From assembly GCA_902826385.1 (NCBI GenBank), contig CADEEU010000233.1:1-6092 (forward strand): DNA of 6,092 nt, read 5' to 3'. A model generated the notes under the pieces. That model was given only the letters and a program-made list of their open reading frames with translations. It was not told the DNA's origin and ran no database searches. This document shows, piece by piece, positions 1 through 5,180 of this stretch (the first letter of the stretch is position 1; each line of letters begins with the position of its first letter). The stretch is from an uncultured Acidobacteriota bacterium (lineage in GTDB: Bacteria; Acidobacteriota; Blastocatellia; Pyrinomonadales; Pyrinomonadaceae). The translations under genes and the position numbers were made by a program.

Positions 1-2388
1 GCAAAGGATGAGGCGGAAAAGGTAGCCGACACTTCTGCGATCAATCTGCGCGAAAACTTCGACGCCCTTGCTGTGTGGTCGCCTTCGGTCAAAACCGATT
101 CAAACGGTCGAGCGACCGTTGATGTAAAGCTGCCGGACAATCTAACGCGTTACCGCATCACTGCCGTTTCAGTTGACGCGGGTAAGCGCTTTGGCAAAAC
201 GGAATCGAACATCACGGCCAAAAAGCCGCTGATGGTCCGCCCGAGCGCTCCGCGGTTCATGAACTTCGGCGACAAGATCGAGTTGCCGGTCGTGGTGCAG
301 AATCAAACCGATCAGGACATGGCGGTCGATATCGCGGTGAGGGCGACAAATGCATCCGTTTGGGGTACCGGTTTTAGCCGGCTCGTCGATCAACAAGAGC
401 CGCCTGAAGGCGGGACTCCAAGCGTGGGCAGACGTGTTTTGGTCAAAGCCAACAGTCGCGAAGAGGTGCGTTTCCCGGTCTCGACAGTCAAGGCGGGCAC
501 GGCCCGATTCCAGATCGCCGTCAGCTCCGGCAAGCACAACGACGCAGCAGAGATCTCGCTTCCGGTTTGGACACCGGCGACGACCGAAGCGTTTGCGACC
601 TACGGCACGACCGACCAAAACGGCGCGATCATTCAGCCCGTCCAGACTCCGGGCGACGTCTATCCACAGTTTGGCGGGCTTGAGGTGACGACCAGTTCGA
701 CGCAATTGCAGGAGCTGACTGACGCTTATATTTATCTCGCGACTTATCCGTACGAATGCTCGGAGCAGATCGCGTCGCGCATGATCTCGACCGCCGCTTT
801 GCGGGATGTCCTTACGGCTTTCAAGGCCAAGGACATGCCGACTGCCGCCGAGCTTGATGCGAAGTTCAAGCGCGACATCCAGATACTGCAATCGCGTCAG
901 CGCGACGACGGCAGCTTCGGACTGTGGATTAAAGATCGCGAGCGATACGAATATCCGTTCCTTACCGTCCACGTCGCGCACGCACTCGCATTAGCGAAAG
1001 CAAAGGGCTACAAAGTGCCGGACGAGATGCTTAACCGGACGAAGCCGTATCTGAGCAACATCGAAAGCCATATGAACGACCAATGGCATAAAGCTTCGCC
1101 CGAGGTGCGGTGGACGATCTCGGCCTACGCGCTGTATGTTCGCGACATGATGGGTGACAAGGATGTCGGCAAAGCGAAGAAGCTTCTCGCCGAGGCCGCC
1201 GGAACGCGGACGCCTTCGTCCGCGATTCTCACTGGCTACGAAAAAATGCCGTTCGAAGCTCTCGGCTGGATCTTATCCGTCCTCGCCACCGATCCCGGTT
1301 CCTCAACGGAAGTTGAGTCGATCGTCCGCTTCCTGATGAATCGCACCACCGAAACCGCTGCCGCGGCAAACTTCGTCACTAACTACGGCGACGGTGGATG
1401 GCTGGTCATGTACTCGAACCGTCGGGCGGATGGCGTGCTCCTTGAGGCTCTGATCAAAGTTCGGAGTACCGGCTTTAGCCGGCCGACCGCGGAGGATGGG
1501 CCGCCTAAAGGCGGAACTCCGAACGCGGCCGTCGAAGACCTCATCCCCAAGCTTGTCCGCGGCCTTCTTGCTCATCGCAAGAAAGGCCACTGGGGCTCGA
1601 CGCAGGAGAACGTATTCATCCTGCTCGCGTTGGACAAATACTTTGACGCTTTTGAAAAGGTCACGCCCGATTTTGTGACACGAATCTGGTTGGGCAACAC
1701 CTACGCCGGTGAAGAAGCGTTCAAGGGACGTTCGGTTGATTCGAACGTGCTGAATGTCCCGATGTCGTATCTCGTCAATCAGGGCGGCACGTCTAACCTG
1801 TTCATAGATCGACAAGGTGCAGGACGGCTTTATTACCGCATCGGCATGAAATACGCGCCGAAGAATCTGAAGCTCGAACCAGCCGATTACGGCTTCACGG
1901 TTCTGCGAAAGTATGAAGCCATCGATAACAAGGATGACGTAAAACAGAACCCGGACGGAAGTTGGGCGATCAAGTCCGGTGCCCGTGTTCGAGTTCGTCT
2001 GACGATGGTCGCTCAGGCCCGCCGTTATCACGTCGCGTTGGTAGATCAGCTTCCGGCCGGTCTGGAAATTCTAAACCCGGAACTCGCAACGACCGAAGCC
2101 ATCCCGCCCGACACCGGCGGCGGCAACACTGGTGTGACGGAAGTCGGAAGCCGCTCCTACGGACGCAACTACTACTGGTGGCGCATGAACTGGTTCGAAC
2201 ACCAGAACTTCCGCGACGAACGGGCCGAGGCTTTCAGCTCGCTGCTGTGGGAAGGCGTCTATAACTACACCTACGTCACTAGAGCAACCACGCCCGGCCA
2301 ATTCGTCGTCCCGCCGGCAAAGGCCGAGGAGATGTACATGCCGGAAACTTTCGGTCGGTCGGGAACCGATTTTGTGAGAGTGGAATAA
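1..2388 (+). CDS. Bacterial alpha-2-macroglobulin, C-terminal part (5' end outside window)
   Basis: The frame is open from base 1 to the TAA at 2386-2388, giving 795 in-window codons. The first possible start (GTG at 73) lies inside conserved sequence, so this is a 5'-truncated view of a much longer gene. Residues about 20-100 carry the family signature: ENFD..AVWSPSV, then LPDNLTRYRITAVSVD and RPSAPRFMNFGDK. The thioester motif CSEQ (Cys codon 757-759, Gln codon 766-768) follows PYE, so covalent trapping chemistry looks intact. Residues about 257-590 resemble the helical thioester toroid, with HWGSTQENVFILLALDKY near the end. The C-terminal module has RATTPGQFVVPP and EEMYMPETFGRSG. Family knowledge: these periplasmic, usually lipid-anchored proteins trap attacking proteases. 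The bait region and any signal peptide lie upstream of the window. Two in-frame palindromic inserts are listed separately. No pbpC, the frequent partner, follows. Confidence 0.96.
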   Translation, partial: AKDEAEKVADTSAINLRENFDALAVWSPSVKTDSNGRATVDVKLPDNLTRYRITAVSVDAGKRFGKTESNITAKKPLMVRPSAPRFMNFGDKIELPVVVQNQTDQDMAVDIAVRATNASVWGTGFSRLVDQQEPPEGGTPSVGRRVLVKANSREEVRFPVSTVKAGTARFQIAVSSGKHNDAAEISLPVWTPATTEAFATYGTTDQNGAIIQPVQTPGDVYPQFGGLEVTTSSTQLQELTDAYIYLATYPYECSEQIASRMISTAALRDVLTAFKAKDMPTAAELDAKFKRDIQILQSRQRDDGSFGLWIKDRERYEYPFLTVHVAHALALAKAKGYKVPDEMLNRTKPYLSNIESHMNDQWHKASPEVRWTISAYALYVRDMMGDKDVGKAKKLLAEAAGTRTPSSAILTGYEKMPFEALGWILSVLATDPGSSTEVESIVRFLMNRTTETAAAANFVTNYGDGGWLVMYSNRRADGVLLEALIKVRSTGFSRPTAEDGPPKGGTPNAAVEDLIPKLVRGLLAHRKKGHWGSTQENVFILLALDKYFDAFEKVTPDFVTRIWLGNTYAGEEAFKGRSVDSNVLNVPMSYLVNQGGTSNLFIDRQGAGRLYYRIGMKYAPKNLKLEPADYGFTVLRKYEAIDNKDDVKQNPDGSWAIKSGARVRVRLTMVAQARRYHVALVDQLPAGLEILNPELATTEAIPPDTGGGNTGVTEVGSRSYGRNYYWWRMNWFEHQNFRDERAEAFSSLLWEGVYNYTYVTRATTPGQFVVPPAKAEEMYMPETFGRSGTDFVRVE
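358..423 (+). repeat. In-frame palindromic element, copy 1
   Basis: This 66-bp (22-codon) imperfect palindrome has 24-nt arms (358-381 and 400-423) around an 18-nt centre. The arms pair with three mismatches (367/414, 371/410, 378/403) and four G-T wobbles. Each arm also contains its own small hairpin: CCGGTTTTAGCCGG (368-381) and CCGCCTGAAGGCGG (400-413). In the alpha-2-macroglobulin frame it encodes a peptide containing TGFSR, six variable residues, then PPEGGTP. It lies between two predicted beta strands (VDIAVRATNA before, RRVLVKANSREEVRFPV after), where family members normally have a short loop. Over 60 aligned bases it matches copy 2 at 43, with 36 of 42 arm bases matching and only 7 of 18 centre bases. 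Confidence 0.85.
1459..1524 (+). repeat. In-frame palindromic element, copy 2
   Basis: This 66-bp element has 24-nt arms (1459-1482 and 1501-1524) that pair with only three mismatches (1468/1515, 1472/1511, 1479/1504), the same three positions as in copy 1. Local hairpins are CCGGCTTTAGCCGG (1469-1482) and CCGCCTAAAGGCGG (1501-1514). The arms end in GTTCGGAGTACC and GGAACTCCGAAC. The encoded peptide contains TGFSR, six variable residues, then PPKGGTPN. It lies between helices of the thioester toroid (LLEALIKV before, VEDLIPKLVRGLLAHRKKGHWG after), where other members have a short turn. It is less degraded than copy 1 because it needs no wobble pairs, so it may be the younger insertion. Confidence 0.87.
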
Positions 2389-2455
2389 CTCGCATCTTGC
2401 ACTAAAAAGCCTCGTCTCCGGACTATTTTGAGGCGTGGGTTCGAACATTAAAGAG

Positions 2456-2494
2456 TAGCTGACAGCTATCAGCCAACAGCTGTCAGCTATTTTT
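2456..2494 (+). terminator. Rho-independent terminator after the alpha-2-macroglobulin gene
   Basis: A 12-bp perfect stem, TAGCTGACAGCT (2456-2467) with AGCTGTCAGCTA (2478-2489), encloses a 10-nt loop and is followed directly by five T (2490-2494). It starts 67 nt after the stop codon. Each arm is itself nearly palindromic (AGCTG-N-CAGCT), and CAGCTRTCAGC recurs as a direct repeat at 2463-2473 and 2477-2487, so it may double as a dispersed repeat. The stem is only moderately GC-rich. A weaker stem, GCCTC (2409-2413) with GAGGC (2430-2434), lies upstream without a T-run. Confidence 0.7.
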
Positions 2495-2498
2495 CCAC

Positions 2499-2524
2499 CA
2501 CCCCAAAATATTCATTTTGGGGTG
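2499..2524. promoter_or_regulatory. Perfect 11-bp inverted repeat upstream of the NTF2-like gene, possible operator
   Basis: CACCCCAAAAT (2499-2509) and ATTTTGGGGTG (2514-2524) are exact reverse complements around a 4-nt spacer. No T-run follows on either strand, so it is a poor terminator. It ends immediately before a candidate extended -10 and 17 nt before the chosen ATG, a position expected for a dimeric regulator binding site or a leader hairpin. The palindrome is seen directly; its role is inferred. Confidence 0.45.
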
Positions 2525-2533
2525 TGCTAACAT
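2525..2533 (+). promoter_or_regulatory. Candidate extended -10 (TGCTAACAT)
   Basis: TG-C-TAACAT fits an extended -10 (TGnTAnnnT). No convincing -35 is visible, and the place where one would sit is taken by the palindrome. A transcript starting about 7 nt downstream would begin almost at the ATG at 2542, so the mRNA may be leaderless. This agrees with the lack of a Shine-Dalgarno sequence. Assigned by eye and uncertain. Confidence 0.3.
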
Positions 2534-2541
2534 GGTCGGTC

Positions 2542-3381
2542 ATGAAGGTAGTTTTCTTGAGCTTTGTAGTGCTGCTGACAGCGATTGCGGCAAACGGCCA
2601 GGGACCGGCCGAACAGATTCACGCGACCGAACGTGCATTCGAAAAAGCAGCTGCTGAAAAGGGTATAAACGCGGCCTTCGTCGAATTCCTTTCACCTGTT
2701 GGCGTGATGTTTATGCCAGATGCCGTGAATGGTCGTGAAACGTGGAAAGCGCGGCCCGCGTCGCCTGCCGTGTTGACCTGGAATCCGATCTGGATCGACG
2801 TTTCTTCGAACGGCGTGATGGCTTACAGCATCGGCAATTCTCAGTTTCGGCCGAATGGGAAAGACGATGCGTCGGTTTATCACGGCCACTACATTTCAGT
2901 ATGGCTGAAACAGCCGAACGGCCGTTTCCTGGCGGCTTTAGATACCGGCATAAATCACGAAAAGCCGACGGCCGAACCGACGGAGTGGAAGTCGCCAGTG
3001 GACAGCGGCAAAAGCGGAAATCCCGATAAAATCTCCGCGGCGGATTCGGCGGTCGGATTTTATCAGACTGCCGCCGAGTCAGGTTCGTCAAAGGCGTATA
3101 AATCCTACCTCGCCGATGACGTGATCATGATGCGGCAGGGAAAACAACCCGCGTTTGGAAAGAAGGCGGCGCTCGATCTCATCGACGGCGACCTAAAAGT
3201 AAACTTTGCAAAACGAAAGTCATTTACGGAAGCCGTCGAACTCGCTTACGTGCATAGCCCGTACTCGATAACCAACAAAAAAGGAGCCGAGGTCGAGCGT
3301 GGAAATTTTGTCCAGGTTTGGAAGCTTCGAAACAAAAAGTGGGTGATAGTGGCGGATGTGCTTGTTCCTTTGGCGAAGTAA
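2542..3381 (+). CDS. Secreted protein with two NTF2/DUF4440-like domains
   Basis: This encodes 279 residues from ATG 2542 to TAA 3379-3381. I preferred this start to the GTG at 2524, which lies in the palindrome arm, because it places a clean Sec signal peptide first: MKVV, a hydrophobic run to about residue 17, and likely cleavage at ANG|Q near residue 19. Residues about 26-138 (HATERAFEKAAAEKG, VMFMPDAVNGRE, GHYISVWLKQPNGRFLAALD) and about 168-279 (SAVGFYQTAA, YLADDVIMMRQGKQPAFGKK, GNFVQVWKLRNKKWVIVADV) each look like a DUF4440/SnoaL-type cone-shaped alpha+beta domain. A Lys/Pro/Ser-rich linker joins them. The fold covers enzymes and non-catalytic ligand binders, and I see no residue set that fixes a reaction, so no activity is assigned. 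It stands alone, is insulated by the upstream terminator, and converges with the next gene. Confidence 0.88.
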   Translation: MKVVFLSFVVLLTAIAANGQGPAEQIHATERAFEKAAAEKGINAAFVEFLSPVGVMFMPDAVNGRETWKARPASPAVLTWNPIWIDVSSNGVMAYSIGNSQFRPNGKDDASVYHGHYISVWLKQPNGRFLAALDTGINHEKPTAEPTEWKSPVDSGKSGNPDKISAADSAVGFYQTAAESGSSKAYKSYLADDVIMMRQGKQPAFGKKAALDLIDGDLKVNFAKRKSFTEAVELAYVHSPYSITNKKGAEVERGNFVQVWKLRNKKWVIVADVLVPLAK

Positions 3382-3386
3382 GCTAG

Positions 3387-4019
3387 TTAACCGAACGTGT
3401 ATGTGATCTTGCGGGTCTTTTTCTTTGCGTTCGGAGAAAAAACCGTGTTCCTGGCCGCCTTTGTTGCGAATTGCTGAAGCATTATATTGCCCGCGAGAGC
3501 CTCAGTTTCCCGAACATTTCCTTCGGGATCAAGATTGACCCGCACAACGACTACGTACTTAGAGCCGGATGAATTTTCAATCCTCCGGGCCAACGCGAAG
3601 GAAGTTGTATCCAGCGTTGGCAGCTCATAGCTCAGGACATCGTCCGATCCATCTTCCAACTTCACGCTCACGGGAACATTCGTGACTTTATTCACTTCAC
3701 TAAGTTGAGCTTTCTTCGCTTTCTCGATCCTGGATGATTCCTCACGGGCACGAAGTTCCTCCTGAGTTTTGATCCCGCCATAGACGATGATGGAGGGCAG
3801 AATAACGACGAATGCTGCTTTCCACAGGTAGCCCAATTCTGGCCCATCGCTATCAGGGTCGCTGGCACTGATAACTCCAAAGGTCAGACTTGTCACTATC
3901 GGACGTTTTTCTTCTGGCAGATGAAACCGCGTTTTGCAGTAATCACAATGCGCCCATCGGTCTCTCATGGATATCCGTTCTATCGAAGCCCCGCATTGCG
4001 TGCAGTTAAAAGTTTTCAT
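3387..4019 (-). CDS. Zinc ribbon, single TM and TonB C-terminal-like membrane protein
   Basis: This encodes 210 residues from ATG 4019-4017; a TTG two codons upstream is possible but less likely. An AG-rich stretch (GAAAGAAAG) about 10 nt upstream is a weak ribosome site. Residues 6-28 form a zinc ribbon with two Cys pairs (CTQC at 6-9, CDYC at 25-28). Residues about 64-83 (YLWKAAFVVILPSIIVYGGI) are one TM segment, followed by a charged, probably helical stretch (residues about 84-108). The C-terminus (VVVVRVNLDPEGNVRETEAL, then FATKAARNTVFSPN and ITYTFG) resembles a TonB_C domain. With the ribbon in the cytoplasm, the TonB-like domain would be periplasmic. The proline-rich spacer of a true TonB is missing, so energy transduction is doubtful. 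The gene ends 5 nt from the NTF2-like gene's stop, tail to tail. Confidence 0.85.
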   Translation of the reverse strand: MKTFNCTQCGASIERISMRDRWAHCDYCKTRFHLPEEKRPIVTSLTFGVISASDPDSDGPELGYLWKAAFVVILPSIIVYGGIKTQEELRAREESSRIEKAKKAQLSEVNKVTNVPVSVKLEDGSDDVLSYELPTLDTTSFALARRIENSSGSKYVVVVRVNLDPEGNVRETEALAGNIMLQQFATKAARNTVFSPNAKKKTRKITYTFG

Positions 4020-4158
4020 AAACAACGCTTTCTTTCAGAATGACGGCTCAGAAAATCCAATTTGCTTACGAATTTTTCCACAGCTAAAATACAAATTTTG
4101 AAGGAATTACGATAGAAACCGGGTTGCAAATCGACAGGTTTAAAATCACAATCTAGTC
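4020..4158. promoter_or_regulatory. Divergent AT-rich intergenic spacer
   Basis: This 139-nt spacer separates the minus-strand zinc ribbon gene from the kdsD region and must hold promoters for both. By eye, plus-strand -10-like hexamers TAAAAT occur at 4085-4090 and 4141-4146. The second lies 12 nt before the likely original kdsD start. TTGCAA (4124-4129) lies 17 nt from CACAAT (4147-4152). None of these is strong enough to choose. No long palindrome or terminator is visible. Confidence 0.35.
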
Positions 4159-4233
4159 GTGAGTTACAGCTTTAAGAAAGTAACAGAACTTCTCCGGCTT
4201 GAGGCCAACGCGATAGAACGACTGCGATTTTAA
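4159..4233 (+). pseudogene. Out-of-frame N-terminal fragment of kdsD
   Basis: Reading from GTG 4159 gives 24 codons to TAA 4231-4233. They include LLRLEANAIERL, the amphipathic N-terminal helix that starts KdsD/KpsF/GutQ proteins. The rest of the protein continues in the -1 frame immediately downstream (SDCKGKVVVVGVGKSG from 4233). Joining the frames needs one extra base or a -1 shift. Even then, about a dozen residues usually found between this helix and CKGK, as I recall from E. coli KdsD, would still be missing. A deletion of 3n+1 nt is the simplest explanation. The fragment is not expected to function alone. Confidence 0.6.
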
Positions 4234-4250
4234 GTGATTGTAAAGGCAAA

Positions 4251-5087
4251 GTGGTGGTCGTCGGCGTCGGCAAATCGGGGGTGATCGCGCAGAAGATAGC
4301 CCAAACTTTGACCAGCACCGGAACGGTCGCAATCTTTCTACATCCGTCTGACGCTTTGCACGGAAGCCTTGGCATGATCACGACGGGCGATGTTGTCATC
4401 GCGCTGAGCAATTCCGGCGAAACGGAAGAGATCATTGCTTTGCTTCCCGCTCTGAAAGCGCGACAAGTGCCCATAATCTCGATTGTCGGAAATACGTATT
4501 CGACACTCGCTCGCCAGTCCGATGCGGTCCTTGATGCATCGGTCGATCAGGAAGCGTGTCCGCTAAATCTTGCCCCGACCACGTCGACAACAGTTGCACT
4601 CGCAATCGGAGACGCCATTGCAATGACGCTGATGGAATCGCGAGGACTGACGCCCGAAGATTTCGCCGTCAATCATCCCGGAGGCCGTCTGGGCAAACGT
4701 TTGACGGTACGTGTTTCCGATTTGATGCACGAAAGCCCGAACGTCTCGGCCGCAAGCGGCTGGCTGGATGTTGTGAAATCTATCTCGAAGAATTCGCTCG
4801 GCGCGGTAAACGTCGTGGACCAAGACAATCGCCTTGTCGGGATCGTCACCGACGGCGATCTTCGCCGAACCATCGAGCGTGTCGCCGAAACTGGGCTCGA
4901 CGGCCTGACAGCCGAGCAAATGATGACTAGCGGCCCGGTTACCGCCACGGCTGAAATGCTGGCCTACGACGCTCTGCAATTGATGGAAAATCGGCCTTCG
5001 CAGATATCCGTTCTTCCCGTGATCGATAGTAACGGCCGGTGCGTAGGGTTGCTCCGGCTGCACGACATTGTGAGGAGTGGCCTGTGA
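4251..5087 (+). CDS. kdsD: Arabinose-5-phosphate isomerase (KdsD/KpsF family), 5' end disrupted
   Basis: KdsD interconverts D-ribulose 5-phosphate and D-arabinose 5-phosphate in the cytoplasm, the first step to KDO for lipopolysaccharide. The open frame gives 278 residues against about 320-330 in the family. A SIS domain comes first: GVGKSG (5-10), HPSDALHGSLGM (31-42), SNSGETEE (53-60), EACPLNLAPTTSTT (101-114) and NHPGGRLGKRL (141-151). Two CBS motifs follow (VSDLMHESP to TDGDLRRT, then AEQMMTSGP to RLHDIVRSGL). Conserved sequence (DCKGK) continues in frame upstream of GTG 4251, which falls inside the first beta strand and is an implausible native start. The missing N-terminal helix is in another frame at 4159-4233. 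Either the gene is a recent pseudogene or the read has an indel here. The first SIS loop has GKSGV where E. coli has GKSGH. No kdsC follows. Confidence 0.9.
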   Translation: MVVVGVGKSGVIAQKIAQTLTSTGTVAIFLHPSDALHGSLGMITTGDVVIALSNSGETEEIIALLPALKARQVPIISIVGNTYSTLARQSDAVLDASVDQEACPLNLAPTTSTTVALAIGDAIAMTLMESRGLTPEDFAVNHPGGRLGKRLTVRVSDLMHESPNVSAASGWLDVVKSISKNSLGAVNVVDQDNRLVGIVTDGDLRRTIERVAETGLDGLTAEQMMTSGPVTATAEMLAYDALQLMENRPSQISVLPVIDSNGRCVGLLRLHDIVRSGL

Positions 5088-5165
5088 CCCATAAACGGAA
5101 CAACAAAATGATTCCAAATTACATCGCACACTTCGCTGGTTCAGAAATTAGATTTATTTTTCTCT

Positions 5166-5169
5166 GAGG
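5166..5169 (+). promoter_or_regulatory. Ribosome binding site GAGG for the gene at 5181
   Basis: GAGG lies 11 nt before ATG 5181, slightly far but the only Shine-Dalgarno-like sequence near this start. It supports the ATG that opens a clean signal peptide. The surrounding 93-nt gap (5088-5180) after kdsD has a T-rich stretch (ATTTATTTTTCTC, 5153-5165) but no stem before it, so no terminator is called. Confidence 0.5.
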
Positions 5170-5180
5170 TTCACAGATCA

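Noticed and set aside
169..981. Long minus-strand open frame opposite the alpha-2-macroglobulin gene
   Set aside because: It is a shadow of a strongly conserved plus-strand gene, with arginine-rich composition and no recognisable domain. Its repeat-like peptide comes from the palindromic element.
1303..2031. Second long minus-strand open frame opposite the alpha-2-macroglobulin gene
   Set aside because: The plus strand encodes conserved family motifs throughout this stretch, so the antisense frame is a shadow.
2409..2450. tRNA-like pieces (GGGTTCGAAC near 2437-2446 and a GCCTC/GAGGC stem)
   Set aside because: The T-arm stem does not pair around TTCGAAC, and there is no acceptor stem or anticodon arm.
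1..2600. Alpha-2-macroglobulin / penicillin-binding protein 1C pair
   Set aside because: The common downstream pbpC is absent: the gene is followed by a terminator and an unrelated secreted protein.
3382..3386. Bidirectional terminator between the convergent genes
   Set aside because: The gap is only 5 nt and no stem with a T-run spans the two stop codons.
4225..4240. Programmed -1 frameshift at GATTTTAAG linking the two kdsD parts
   Set aside because: There is no canonical X XXY YYZ heptamer in the zero frame and no clear stimulatory hairpin. About a dozen family residues would still be missing after the shift, so a deletion explains more.
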